This document shows positions 1 through 11,213 of a stretch of DNA of 64,000 bases, piece by piece. Location of the stretch: NCBI GenBank assembly GCA_934045075.1, contig OW203736.1, positions 17,434,805-17,498,804 on the forward strand. Reading direction: 5' to 3'. A model generated the notes under the pieces. That model was not told the DNA's origin, ran no database searches, and saw only the letters and a list, made by a program, of their open reading frames with translations. This DNA comes from Yponomeuta sedellus. Lineage: Eukaryota > Arthropoda > Insecta > Lepidoptera > Yponomeutidae. Within the stretch, counting starts at the first letter, position 1, and the number at the start of each line of letters is the position of its first letter. A program made the translations under genes and the position numbers.

Positions 1-253
1 ATATTTTCCAGCAAACTAAAAGTGCAAGTCGTTGGATCAAGGTCACGCGTGCATGCACGACGATAACCGCCATTCGTTCGACTATTTCCGCGCATGTGCG
101 GAGCGGCTTGTCAACGACAAGCCGCTTTGTGCGATAGCGCTACGTTTAACGTTGTCAAGCAAAAGACGTTCTTATATAACCTGTTAGTACCTAATCAAAA
201 AGCGGTTAGTTCGTTGGCAGAATGAAAGTCGCTTTTGAAACCCGTTAGTTGAA

Positions 254-1408
254 TCAACGCTCACCTCTAGTAATGTCATTTGTGTACGAAATGTACAGGA
301 GGGGGGAGAGCACGGATCCTTGCGGGACCCCGGCTCTGAGCGGACGGAGGGACAAGAGTACCCCCTCGTGTCTTAAACGGAAGGACCGATCCTTCAAGAA
401 GCTATCTAAGACGCGGACAAGTCGGTCGGGGAGACCCAGTTCGTACAATTTGTACACGAGCCCTGCGTGCCAGACCTTGTCAAAGGCCTTGGCGACATCG
501 AAGAAGACGGCTACCGTCTTTTCGCGCCTAGGGAAGAAACCACTCAAGATGTACTCTACTATGCGGTGGACTTGTTGAGGGCAAGATTGCCTAGCTCGAA
601 AACTAAATTGGTGATGGATGATGAGATGGTTGCTCATAAGAGTGAGAATAACTCGTTCGAAGAGCTTGCCCATGGCCTTAAGAAGGCTGATGGGGCGGTG
701 GCTAGATCGGACGTTGAGGGGCTTTCCCGGCTTGGGAATGCCTATGACTGTCGCCTCTTTCCATGCGGATGGAAAGTGGCAGAGGTCAAAGCAGGCATTG
801 AAGAGAATGGCAAGGAGTGTGAGCCCCTGGCCAGGGAAGTTTTTGAGCGCTAGGTTGACAATACCGTCCGCTCCTGGGGCCTTTTTACGTTTCAGTCTTT
901 TAATAAAAAGCTGAATTTCGTCAGTGGATACCGCGATAGGGTCGTCGGTTAAGGGGAGTGAGGTCTTTTAACGGACCTCCTCCTCAACCTTGCCTATGTG
1001 AACTGGGTCGCTATGCTGAACGCTGGGAGAGCATTGGGCCTCAATGCTGTCAGCGTGGCATTCAGCCTTTTCGTCGTCCTCGAAGGCGGTAGTGCCATCG
1101 GGACGCGTCAAGGGAGGAGTGTGGGTGATCGCGTCAACCCGAAGGGCCCTAGCTACTCTATAGTATGCTACGTGGGAGGGGGATATGGTCTCCATGAGGT
1201 CACCCCAATTGAAGTTGCTCAATTCGGAGAGCCGCGACCGGACTTGCCGCTGGAGGACGTTTGCACGTTTCCTGTAGGCAGGAGTTGGGTAGAGCGTGGC
1301 CCTTCGAAGGGCGGCTCTTTTGGCCCTTATCAGATTTCTGACGTCAAGGGGGAGCTTTCGGTCATGGAACTTGGTGTCCGTTATCACGGATGGCTGTTTG
1401 GACCACAT
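254..1408 (-). pseudogene. LINE copy A ORF2: linker and reverse transcriptase N-terminal half (broken)
   Basis: This is the reverse transcriptase part of ORF2, which in an active element copies its own RNA at the nicked target. Reading minus, the stretch 1408-968 is the linker after the endonuclease. An in-frame TAA at 968-966 then interrupts the frame, and RT resumes immediately with KKAPGADGI, FPSAWKEATVIGIPKPGKP, FFDVAKAFDKVWHAGL (first catalytic Asp region) and AGVPQGSVLSPLLY. The frame ends at 254 just after TNDITRGER, before the YADD/FADD motif, so the copy cannot be active. The motif order and wording fit the Jockey clade. A frameshift near 1370-1400 separates it from the endonuclease. 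Confidence 0.85.
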
Positions 1409-2250
1409 GCGTGAGGGAGTCTACGGCGCTATCTATTTTTTCCGTGCTGTCAAGACAGCCGGGTGTGAGCACAAGCGGCGAATCGGGGGCTTCAGCAACG
1501 GTGACTAGGGAGGCTTTAACACCGTCCCAGTTGGTGATAGTCTTAATAGAGAGTGTGGAGTGAGTCGGGGGACCTAGCTGGAGCGAGACCGGTCGGTGGT
1601 CGGAACCTTGGTCGTCGAGAGGCTCGATCGACCTGAGGTTTAGGCTGACGCCCTTTATAAGTGCGAAATCTAGCACGTCGGGGGAGTGATCTGGGTTGTC
1701 AGGGTAGTGAGTTGGAGAAAACGGACATAAGACGTCTAATTCCAACGATTCGGCCAGACCGAGATGGTCAATGCCACCAGAGTTCGTCTGTAGGCAGGTC
1801 CAATCCGTATGTTTCGAGTTGAAATCCCCGAACATCACGGTATGGGGGCCTAGCGCGAGGATGGCTTCGAAATCACTCCGTAAGGGTATTGTTCCGCCGG
1901 GAATGTAAATGGAGGCTATTACTAAGGACGGATGTCCCGTCATACCTAGTCTGCAGACAGTGGCTTCCATGTTGGAGAGAGCCGGAGTGGGGACGTGGGA
2001 GCAGTGGAGAGAACTCTTGAAATAAATGGCAGTGCCGCCGCCTTGTCGGCCGTCGGCTCTGTCATTTCTGACGAGAGTAAACTTGGGAATCCTCAGGCCC
2101 CGAGTACGGGGCTTGAGCCAAGTTTCCTGCACTAGGAGCAGGTCCACTTCGTTGACCTTAACGAATTCCCTAAGTTCGTGTACATTTCTGTGGGACCGCG
2201 GGCGTTGTACGAAATAAGCGAAACTTCCTTAGGCTTAATTCGCCCCGTGC
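1362..2250 (-). pseudogene. LINE copy A ORF2: APE-type endonuclease
   Basis: This is the apurinic-endonuclease-like domain that nicks target DNA for target-primed reverse transcription. The open frame 2147-1362 contains VDLLLVQETWLKP (the catalytic Glu in QETW), VIASIYIPGG, VMFGDFNSKHTDW (GDFN motif) and DQGSDHRPVSLQL (SDHRP), in the family's order. A start of the type SLISYNARG can be read in another frame near 2230, so a frameshift lies close to 2170. A second frameshift near 1370-1400 breaks the passage to the reverse transcriptase part. Family assignment is by motif; inactivity follows from the frameshifts. Confidence 0.85.
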
Positions 2251-2327
2251 CGTGCTGACGCGAGGGGGTGGGGAGTGTCCTGAGGGACCGGGGGGTGCGG
2301 CATTAGTTTAGCTATAAGCTAACTAAA

Positions 2328-3780
2328 CTAAGCAAGACAAGAGTGCATATAGCTATGCTCGGCAAGGGCGGCAAGACGCGCAGCGGGGGAGGTCGCGACG
2401 CGCAGCTTGTGCGCCAGTTCGGAAATCTCTGCCAGATCAATGTTTTTGATGGCGTCACTGATTAACCTAAGGTCGTCAGCTGTCTGAGACCTGATTGGGG
2501 CAGTGGGGGGATAAACCTGAGTGGCCGCTACGGGCCTGGCTGCGGCGGGGGGAGTAGGGCGAGGGCCCCATGCGGGGGTTGGTGGAGGGGTGGGTTTGGC
2601 ACTGGAGCGGCCCAGGGGCGGGAAGGAAGGGGTGTTCAGTGCCGGCACTGATGTCCTCTGGGAGAGGGGGGCCTTTGGGGCCTTGGGAGCCTTAGGGGCG
2701 GAGAGGCGGGCGGCACGCGGGCACCCCCGGTAATTGGCCGTATGGCCGGACTGCTGGCAGAGTACGCAAGCTGGAGGGACCTCCGAGTCGCGAGTGCGCA
2801 AGCACTCCCCAGTGGCGTGAGGCTCTAGGCACTTCACGCATCTGGGGGGAGCGGAACAGTTTGCCGCCGCGAGGCCATATAGCTGGAAGCGGTGGCATTG
2901 CCCGGGACGGCCCCGCCTATGGGGCTTCTCAACTTTAACATCCGAGAGGCCACAGACTGTGGGAACTCCCGAGAAGATGGAGCGGGCTTGGGGGGAATTG
3001 GTGAGTATCACCAATGCGAGGGGTAAAGACTTCCCGCGGTTACTGTGCATGGGATACACAGCCTCGACGGGATGACCTTGGGAGACAAGGTCGTCCTTGA
3101 TTGTCTCCTTGGAGAGTTCCGTTGGAACGCCTCGGAGCACAGCCCGCACCTTGCGCTCCTCGGGGAGCGCATACGTGTGGTACGGGACCTTATGAAGAGT
3201 GAGGAGCCTAGTCAGGCTCCTGAAGTGGTCGGTGGACGCGGTCTCGATAGCGATATTATCGGCGTTGTTCCGCGCCCTAAGGTATTGGACATTATTGTCC
3301 TTACATAGTTGCCCGACTTTAGTCCATGCGGACTTGTCCCGTAGGTAAACGGGTGGGGGGGACTTAGCCTTCGAAGGCTGGGGGGAGGACCGTGTGAACG
3401 GTTTCGGTGGGGCGGGAACGTCAATAGACATAAGCGGACGTATATCCGTGGAGGTGGGGGCGCGGAGACCGTGGAGGAGGGGGCGGCGGAAGCCGCGGGG
3501 GAGGGGGCGGTGGAAGGTGCGGGGGATGGGGCGGCGTCAGCCGCAGGGGTGGGGGAGTCCTTTTAGAAGAGGCTAGCTTGCGCTGCCTCTTCTTCATAGA
3601 AAGAACCGTTGTGAAGTCAGCGGTGACGGTGCTTACCTCCGAGGAGGAGGGGGGAGAGGAGCAGGAGCTCCCGGGCCGCTCGGGACGCGAGAGGGATCGC
3701 TTCCTGGTGCGGGATGTGGAGGAACCCGGGATGGACTCGGTTTCCATCGGGGACGAGGAGGGGAGGATCTCGGGAGAGGC
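2328..3780 (-). pseudogene. LINE copy A ORF1 (gag-like, damaged zinc knuckles)
   Basis: ORF1 of Jockey-type LINEs makes an RNA-binding protein that packages the element RNA. Frame 3747-3421 gives the middle (METESIPGS..., a Lys/Arg patch KKRQRKLASSKRTPP) and frame 3431-2328 the rest, so one frameshift lies near 3425. The C-terminal half carries the PRE_C2HC-like and zinc-knuckle region: CHRFQLYGLAAANC, CVKCLEPHATGEC and CVLCQQSGHTANYRGC. In the first knuckle the intact copy at 24 kb reads CHRCQLYGHAAANC, so here a Cys is Phe and the His is Leu: two metal ligands are lost. The N-terminal MANKWSYSLLLNF segment seen in the other copies is deleted. Confidence 0.85.
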
Positions 3781-4055
3781 CTAGGCACTTGTAAAATCCG
3801 GCAGGACGAAGCGCCCGAACTCTGAAAAATAGAATAGAAGGTAGAAGAATACAGTACGAAAAACTCGCCGGCAATGCACGGGCGCACTGTGCACGCGAGC
3901 GAGCGGCCGACAGCGGAGAGGAACCCGCGATGGTCGCTGGTAAACGAACTGTGTGTGTGATTGTTGTTTTCCTCTGAGCGGTGCGCCCGTTTGTTTACGC
4001 TCCTCGCGTGTGGCTGTGTGCGAGCTGCCGTATAAGCACGGTAAGACATCAATGT

Positions 4056-4689
4056 CTAGTAGTTGCATTCTATTCTATGAATACTTGCTACACACGTTCT
4101 TTTGGCGTAAGATATTAGTCCTGACAAGTGTGGATCTTGATCGTTTTTTGTATTGTAGTTTGGAAAATCTTGTAATAGCTTTTGCCGCTGTTCTTCAGAT
4201 ACTTTTTGAAGCACTTCAGGATCGTTTTTCCGTACATACATCCATATAAGAGTGCTTTTGTTCAAATCTAGCCATAAACAATAAAATATCATTTTGCAAT
4301 TTTTGTGACTTGGGTTGTTTTTCCGAACAGCCCTTCAAACTAGCTACATGTTTAAAGTAGCATTAAATAATTATATCACATAGGTGTGCAAAGCATCCAA
4401 CAAGTGAAAACAATTTCTTACAGAATTTATGATAACACTCATAATTTGCATCATTCTTCTCTAAATACTTTGTCACCAATTATACCTACTTAAAAGAATC
4501 GAGCGTTTTTATAGTTATTAATTCAACACAAAACATGTATTCAAAAAAATTTACGTGAAGTGTGTAACGTGATACTTTCAATAAATATATTTTGAATAAC
4601 TCAACTCTTTCACTTCTTTTATTAGTTTTATTGTGTATAAAAGTAAATGGAATTTATTATTCGACATTATTAATGATTATATTCTTTTT
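4056..4689. other. No recognised gene
   Basis: AT-rich sequence next to the LINE 5' end. It contains a 78-codon minus-strand frame (4292-4056) with no family I recognise. I see no structural RNA or repeat here. Confidence 0.5.
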
Positions 4690-5006
4690 GCACTAACCCG
4701 TGCTAAGGACAATTTTAAAAACCTAATTAGAGGCTAAAAAATCCACCCATGCCGGGAATTCGAACCCGCGACCTCTGGCTTTCCGTGCCAGCACTCTTCC
4801 AACTGAGCTAAAGGGCAACTCACCGCCCTTAGTGAAATTTCGAATCTCTTTACAATATTCTCTGTATGACGTACAGGCAGCGACATCTCGCTGAAGTAAT
4901 TTGCGTCACTTGCAGCCCCGAGTACCTACTTTTACCCACACGATTATATTTTTTAATGCACTAACCCGTGCTAAGGACAATTTTAAAAACCTAATTAGAG
5001 GCTAAT
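4690..5006 (-). repeat. tRNA-like interspersed repeat, copy a
   Basis: The minus strand holds a tRNA-like block (4816-4744) with box A- and box B-like phrases; plus-strand GGGAATTCGAACCCGCGACC is the complement of box B with one extra A. It is preceded by GCACTAACCCGTGCTAAGGA and followed by a spacer ending in GCAGCCCCGAGTACC. At 4958 the phrase GCACTAACCCGTGCTAAGGA and about 30 bases beyond it recur in the same orientation, so a partial second copy abuts the first. Related copies lie at 29.7, 31.0, 44.0 and 51.5 kb. I read it as a dispersed repeat, not a working tRNA gene. Confidence 0.8.
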
Positions 5007-5083
5007 TATTAATGTTTTTTTTGTTAACCTATACAATCAAAATTAGAAAAGCATTCCAGGTGACAACCCTATTGCGAGAACCC

Positions 5084-5180
5084 TATTGACCCCTTGGCCG
5101 TTTCCATTCACCTCCTTGATGTTTCGATTCACCCCTTTTCCCGAACCTATTCACCCCCACTAGGCGATCTCATTCACCCC
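5084..5180. repeat. Degenerate minisatellite, about 22-bp unit
   Basis: Five phrases of the form (C/G/T)ATTCACCCC or TATTGACCCC start at 5084, 5105, 5126, 5149 and 5171, a spacing of 21-23 bases. The bases between them are poorly conserved. The tract is C-rich and T-rich on the plus strand, unlike its AT-rich flanks. No coding reading is evident. Confidence 0.6.
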
Positions 5181-5799
5181 TCAGGCCCCCTTTTCTTAAA
5201 TTTACGCCATGAGGATGTTTTTATACAACACTTGAGCACTTTATTATAATAGTCATGCAGGGTCTAAATAAATGGGATGTCATTCTGAAAAATTGCCTCT
5301 AATAATTAATAGCTTTGGTTAGCAGCTGTGAAGCGTCCTGAGTTCTTTAATGGACAATGAATCGTGACGATCGTTTTATTGCTCGATGCCAATCTGATTG
5401 GAATTATTATGAGCTGGAGGAATAACAATTTATATTGCTATCAGAAACCTAAAAGTTTTATAAATTTTACCAAAAGTCAGTTTTCTCTAGACGAAATAAA
5501 AACCTAATTTCCACTGGGTAGCTCTCTTGCATCAGCCTTATGACAGGCCAAAACATTTCGTTAAGTGTATTTAATAATGTATTCGTAATAAGGAAATAAT
5601 TATGAGCGATTGAAAAATATCTACTCAATGAATACAAAAGCCTACTACACGATTCTAAGTGAGATAGTGAATAAAAATCTTTAGTAAAACACAAATATAC
5701 TGAGATTGATATATTCATATAAATAATTCGGAAAACACAACTTATCAAGGTAATTGCTTTTTAGGTTGTAGAAATAACAGGGCTCCTCCGATATCGACC
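5181..5799. other. No recognised gene
   Basis: AT-rich sequence downstream (in the transcription sense) of the first piggyBac relic. A 93-codon minus frame (5748-5467) has no recognisable motif. It may hold the decayed 3' end of that piggyBac, but I cannot identify a terminal repeat. Confidence 0.4.
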
Positions 5800-6900
5800 A
5801 GGAAGGTATACCCAGGTTGTTGTTCTTGATGTTTTGAATCATGCGTATCGCCTCATCCATGGGATTTCAGCTTTGTTTTTTCTCAAAGTGCCGAGAGCTG
5901 TGAATCCATAATCTTTGAGCAAATCATTCAACAAATGAAAACTGGTGAACCAGTTGTCCATCACATTCCTGTGGCTGTACTTTATGGGTTCTACCCAACG
6001 CTTCACCACAGCGCTTGATGAATTGCTGTGATCAATGGGCCCTCATTTGTTCCGACGTAAATTTCCATATTATGGGTGCAGAAAGTTCTTGAATTTTTAT
6101 ACCACATTTACCGGGCTTACTGGGTATTGCCTAAATGGACAACGACCACGCGTCTTTTCCAACTTTTCATAGATCGTGACGTCTCTGCCAACGCCATAAT
6201 ATTTTTTTATGATGTCGTTGATTTCATCAAACACCTCGCAAAAGGGCCAGCTTATCTGTTTGTCTTCTTTCGGATCTTGTTTGAATATCGTCAAAACGCA
6301 AACTTTTCAGTAAAAAATAGATACTTTCTCGTGCTATGCACACATCATCGCATCCATTCCATCCTTTTCCCAGAGATCTCTTGTATTCAGGTGACCGCTC
6401 TTCATTCTTCCACAGAAATACAATAGTCCCAACAGAGCTCGAAGTTCAACTATGTCTGTAACCTTGCAATCGCGTTCTCTAGAGAACTTTGATCTCAAAT
6501 CTTCAATGTAAATGTTGGTATACTGGACTATGTTATCCAGACCAGTTTCCGGGACAATGAGATCCCAAGCATCTAACATAGACGAACAAAATCGTCCGTC
6601 GCCGATCGGTCCCGGTACACATTTAACGATGTTATGGGATCTTGTACGTACACGAAGCGATGGAGCTCGCACTTGCCACTGAGTTGTACCATCTTTGCCA
6701 GTAAACTTCCCTCGCCTAATATACTTCAATGGCACATCTTCTAAATACTCGCCTTCAATTATCTGCAGCGGCACTTCGTGATCTTCGAATGGTAACTCAG
6801 AATTTGCAGATCGAACGTAAATAGTACTCTCTAAATCTGAGTCTGCTTCCTGTACTGGAATCACGAATAAATGAGGCACTTTCGTAGCGTTGTTCGATAC
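5800..6900 (-). pseudogene. piggyBac-type transposase relic 1
   Basis: A DDE transposase relic of the piggyBac family (cut-and-paste, TTAA target). The frame 6879-6334 begins near the acidic N-terminus and reads LDAWDLIVPETGLDNIVQYTN and ELRALLGLLYFCGRMKSG, the conserved first third of the transposase. The frame 6294-6097 continues with EVFDEIND and KTRGRCPFRQYPV, the segment after the DEMM region. About 5990-5850 encodes NVMDNWFTSFHLLNDLL and GTLRKNKAEIP, including the DNWFTS block with its catalytic Asp. Several frameshifts and stops separate the pieces. The Harbinger element at 6958 begins just upstream of its 5' end, so the rest of the N-terminus was probably cut off by that insertion. 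Confidence 0.85.
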
Positions 6901-7181
6901 GATACAAATGTATGGAAACTGAACAGCGCCAACGTGTTCACTTTTGGAACTAACAATTTGGTATCACGAATCGCCTATCGATTGTAGTATCGAATGCGTA
7001 TAGATTCGAAACTAGTTAGCCCTACCATTTTGACATTTTTGCGATCACGAACAAAATTTGACGTATAGATTCGAGTGAAGTTCGAACGTTAGCGGTAGAT
7101 TATTTCGAAACTTTAATCACCCTAAATATTAAAGTGACTTCGGTGACGAAAGTGATTTGCAAAGATTTATATTAATTTAAA

Positions 7182-8785
7182 ATGCTCCGTGCGCCAAGGA
7201 TTGCCCGTAGGCCTGCCCATTACTATTTTGCATGGCGTATGGTTGAAGAAGAACGCAGAAATCAAAGAGATTCGAGGTTTGTATATTTCTAGGGTAGTAA
7301 ATACAAACTATTTTGTTTATGAAATGTCGTAGGCTTATTTATTGGAGCTTATAATCCAATTCCAGAGAAGTATCGAGCAGAGTCCAATTGCGGAGGACAT
7401 TCGACCATACTGCTTTGACAGAAGCGGAATTTAGGTGTAGGTATCGCCTATCTACTCAGGCTTTCCAATTCCTCTGTGAGGAGTTGGAGGCAAAAACCAC
7501 ACTAAGAGCTTCACAAAGAATAAGCCTGAAACATAAGGTATGGAGACAAGTAATTTAATTTGAATTTCTGTTAAGTTATCCTATGATCATTTTAACATAA
7601 GGTATTATTTTCAGGTATTGTGTGCATTATCATTTTATGCCACAGGATCATACCAGAGGGCTGTTGGTATGGGAAAATATGTTGGGCAATCAACCATCAG
7701 CAAATATGTAACTGAGGTTACAAATGCGCTGACATGCCCAGACATAGTCAACCAGCATATCCACTTTCCCACCACGATTCAAGAGAGGATCCAAACTAAA
7801 CAAAGGTATACTTACTTACTAAACTAATCTTCTAAACAATTTGTGAAGTTAATTACCTCCATGAAAAGTTAAATAATATATTTACAGATTCTACACTAAG
7901 TTTGGAATACCGGGAGTCCTTGGTTGTGTCGATGGGTCCCACTTCCACATTTTCCAACCCAACAAGGCTGTGGAACATTTATTTTTTTGCAGAAAAAATT
8001 TCCATTCTTTGAATGTTCAAGTTGTAAGTTGTTTTTGGATAGGTACTATAAGGAAATTGAAGGAGTGTTATATAATTTTGACAATTGATGAAGTATACTT
8101 TTTTTACAGATCTGTGATAGTGATTGCAAAATTATAAATATTAATCCCAAATATGGTGGTGCGACCCATGATGCCTTTATCTGGGAAAACAGTCAAGTAA
8201 GAGACTTTATGGAAAACTTAAATAGGACTGGAGAGCAAGGATGGCTTTTGGGTAGGTACTTACCTAATTAATTCAACATTAGATTCTCAAATCCAATTTA
8301 TTATTGCAATCATTAAATAAACATAGGTACATATATGTATAACAATGAGTATGAAACTATTTTTATTTCCAGGTGATTCAGGTTATCCTCAAAGGCCTTG
8401 GCTTATGACGCCAATAAATGATGCTGCAGACGAAAGCCCTGAGGCCAAATACAACAGCATCCATGGGAAAGCGAGGGTTCTCATTGAAAACACATTTGGA
8501 AGACTCAAAAATCGATGGCGATGCCTCAACAAGGATCGCACACTACACTATGCTCCAGAAAAGTGTGCTAAAATAATAACCGCCTGTGCAGTTTTGCATA
8601 ACATCGCCATCGATTATCAGGTCCCACTACCCGAGGAGGTTGAAACTGGTCCGCAGCAAGTCCAAGTTGTGGAAAGTGCAGCAGTGTGTGGGTCTAGACC
8701 GAGGGAGTCTTCTTCAGAAGACTTGGTTCTGGGAAGGGCGACACGACGTGCACTAGTGGAAAGACTTAACCATTTACATCGGTAA
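7182..8785 (+). CDS. Harbinger (HARBI1-like) transposase, six exons
   Basis: DDE transposase that cuts and pastes the element, working with a separate Myb-like partner. Exons by GT-AG joins: 7182-7276, 7366-7537, 7615-7805, 7888-8023, 8110-8251, 8373-8785, totalling 1149 bases (382 residues), close to the 349 of vertebrate HARBI1. The frame stays open through every join. Visible motifs are GVLGCVDGSHFHI (first Asp), GWLLGDSGYPQRPWL (second Asp) and ARVLIENTFGRLKNRW (Glu), so the catalytic triad is present. The N-terminal exon reads WRMVEEERRNQRDS, and exon 2 has FRCRYRLSTQAFQFL typical of the family. The start ATG at 7182 is the first that joins the spliced frame. Exon borders are my inference. 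Confidence 0.85.
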
Positions 8786-9382
8786 ATGTAAACATCGTGA
8801 GAGGAAACCTGCCCATCTATAGGTATCATCGGTAAATCTTTTTCAGCCTTCTCTATCATTAAATGTAAACATTGTGATAGGAAACCTACCCATCTAGGTA
8901 TTTAATAATTGTTTTGTATACTTATACATAATGTGTTATATTATATTGAATCTATATTTTAATACTTCATGTACTTACACTGTTGAATTGTATGTAGTTG
9001 TGCCTACATAGTTGTACAATAAAGTAATATTGTATTGAATCTAGATTTCAGATGTAGGTGAAATTGTAAGTATGTTCTACATTCTACAATATACTGCCTA
9101 CAATGTAGTTATTACATAATATCTATTATTTAAATATTAATAACTAGAAACCTATGCAACCCGTCACAAGCTGTCCTGCGGGGTAATTAAATGTTATATC
9201 ATATTTATAAAATGTTTGTACAGTGTACAATGGTAAACATTAGTTATAATTGTAAGTTTACTGTAGTACCTGTAGTAAAAAAATAAGTTATAAAATGTTT
9301 GTACATACAATGGTTAACATTAAATTGGTTCTAAGGTTGCTCTTTTCAAATAAAATAAATTCAGAGTAGTAAAAAAACAAAT
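8786..9382 (+). other. 3' UTR of the Harbinger 1 transposase and inter-gene spacer
   Basis: AT-rich non-coding spacer between two convergent genes. A poly(A) signal AATAAA sits at 9018-9023 for the plus-strand gene, with TTCAAATAAAATAAA at about 9346 as an alternative. Short phrases such as GTAAACAT...GTGATAGGAAACC near 8790 and 8860 are locally duplicated. Confidence 0.55.
9018..9023 (+). promoter_or_regulatory. Poly(A) signal of the Harbinger 1 transposase gene
   Basis: Canonical AATAAA about 230 bases after the stop codon at 8785, on the coding strand. Confidence 0.5.
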
Positions 9383-9388
9383 TTTATT
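9383..9388 (-). promoter_or_regulatory. Poly(A) signal of the Harbinger 1 Myb-like gene
   Basis: AATAAA on the minus strand (TTTATT on plus), about 48 bases beyond the stop codon at 9436. Confidence 0.5.
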
Positions 9389-9435
9389 TAAAATAAAACA
9401 TTCTTTCATCTCAAACATACACAGACATACTTCTT

Positions 9436-11213
9436 TCATGATCTCTCATTCAAAAACCTTTCAATTAAGTTCATTCCATCCCTCATGAACTGGAGCCATT
9501 GAGCCTGCAGCTGGAGTTCCCTATCCCTCTGCTGCAGCTCAATGTCTCTCTGACGTATCCTCTCTTTTTCTAACTCATACATACGATCATCACGTTCTTT
9601 CTCACGCTCCCTGGCCTCCCTTTCACAATTTAAAAAAATCCTACTAGTCTCCTCCCCTCCCCTTCCTTCCTTCTTTTTTTTCTTAAGAGGTGGCTGCCAT
9701 GTCTGCTCCGACTCTTCACGGACTGGTGGTGGTGGCTCCTCAATCTCCACAATAAATGGTACTGATGCCTGGCTGGATCCAGGCATATTCCATTCTCCTG
9801 AGTCTGCAATGTAAAAGAGTCATAGTGATAATCATCATCATCATCCGACATAGGCCTCTCCCAAGGAATGCCACATGGAGTGATACCATGTGGCATACCT
9901 TGAGATTGTATGTATATGGAATATATCTATATATAAAAATCTTTTGCTCATCTATCTAGGCGAGTCGCTTGAGAATGGTCGACCCATTCTCAAGCGACAG
10001 ATTAAGCTCTTTAATTTTTTCTCGTTTGGATACGTCATCATCATAAATAAGATGTGTGTAGCAGGAGTGGTCATTAGTTAATGATAAAATAAACTAAAAT
10101 CAAAAAATTAAATAAAAAATATATTTTTTACCGGGTATTGTCGGTGTAGAGGGGACAGATGGTTCGATGGGTGGATGGTCGGTCTGCTCAGTTTCTACCT
10201 GAACCTGTAAAGATATATTTAACTAAAATACATTTCACGCTGATAAAGACATTGTGTTTTATTGAATGTAGGTATACAATAAAACACTTAAAGTTGATAA
10301 GCATAAGATATATCTCCTTACCTACATACTTGTTTCAATAAATAAATAAAAATACATTGATACATATACATACCATTAAAAGAACAAGATTCACAATCAC
10401 TAGGACAAGTTTAACAAAAAATATGCAATTATTGAGTTGGCCGTATATGTGATCTAGTAAAATTTATATTGAATGGTTTACAGCACTGATTGTGTATCTA
10501 GTTCTTCTAATAAAAACATACAACAGAGTCAGTACAAAATGTTAAGTAACCTGTGCAAAACCAACTTCCTCCACATTATCCAGACCAGTAGCTGCCTGGA
10601 TACCCACTACCGCCACCACCCGCTGCTCTACATCCGTCAAGTAGGAGGTCAGCGGAGGGCCACCACCAGTCCCATTAATAGACCTATTAATTTTGGCCAC
10701 TTTTTTCTTGGCATTGTTCTTCATGTCACTCCAGACCTTATAAGTATAAAAAGTAGTGCAAAAAAATCATGCAAAGGATTAAAATAAATAAAGAGCAAGT
10801 AAAATATGGGCGAACAAAAACAGTGCTGATAATATTCTTGTATTGAAATTAAATGAATTGTATTTGCAAGAAACCAGAAATAAGTTTGAGTTTGATAATA
10901 TGATATGCTATAAAGAGGTTTTAACTGCTCACTTTTCTCCATTTCTCCTCAGTCTTCTCCGCGCCTAGGGAATCACTATTGAGGAGGTTAGTGAGCTCCT
11001 GCCACTTCTTAAGGACTGACTGCCTGCCATGTGGGCCACCCAGAGGCTTAGATAAATCACCATGCCTTAAAAAGTTTGATTAGTTTGGGTTAGTTCAATA
11101 AAACATTCCACTATTGAGCACATCGTAATATTATAGGTAAGTACTTACTGTTCCATGAACTCTACAATCATGTCAAATTGAGACGAGCTCGTGAACACTT
11201 TCTTAGTATTCAT
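9436..11213 (-). CDS. Harbinger accessory Myb/SANT-like DNA-binding protein, five exons
   Basis: Second protein of Harbinger elements, thought to bind the element ends and bring the transposase to DNA. Minus-strand exons 11213-11149, 11065-10933, 10736-10551, 10204-10132 and 9803-9436 join with GT-AG borders to 825 bases (274 residues) with no stop. The N-terminus (FTSSSQFDMIVEFMEQH, then LKKWQELTNLLNS and KTEEKWRKVWSDMKNNAKKK) has the tryptophan spacing of a zeste-type Myb/SANT-like domain. A Pro-rich linker follows, then a highly charged coiled coil (EREREAR-like repeats, DRMYELEKERIRQRDIELQ) and the end FLNERS. It converges on the transposase gene. The first exon is short, so the start is less certain than the rest. 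Confidence 0.8.
9829..9895 (-). repeat. RTE-like LINE 3' tail
   Basis: Plus strand reads ATCATCATCATC followed by CGACATAGGCCTCTCCCAAG. On the minus strand this is a LINE end with a GATGAT microsatellite, a form I recall from lepidopteran RTE elements. It lies within the fourth intron (9804-10131) of the Harbinger accessory gene, so the coding frame is unharmed. Confidence 0.6.

Larger units (their letters stand above)
254..4045 (-). mobile_element. Jockey-type LINE copy A, 3'-truncated
   Basis: A non-LTR retrotransposon lies on the minus strand. In transcription order it holds a 5' UTR (about 4045-3781), ORF1 (gag-like, zinc knuckles) and ORF2 (endonuclease then reverse transcriptase). The 5' UTR matches those of two other copies near 17.8-18.0 kb and 24.1-24.4 kb, sharing the phrase CTCGCCGGCAATGCACGGGC. 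ORF2 stops before the catalytic FADD block, so the 3' end is missing. That is unusual, because LINE copies normally lose their 5' end, and suggests a later deletion or insertion near position 250. Compared with the copy at 24 kb, about 70 N-terminal codons of ORF1 and the end of the 5' UTR are deleted near 3780. Confidence 0.85.

Noticed and set aside
998..1414. Plus-strand frame opposite the LINE ORF2
   Set aside because: Antisense shadow of the endonuclease/RT coding sequence in GC-rich DNA; no motif of its own. The same applies to 2521-2733, 3045-3308, 3394-3576, 17150-17584 and 23302-23775.
4056..4292. Small host gene on the minus strand
   Set aside because: 78 codons without a recognisable motif, conserved context or clear splice sites; could be chance.
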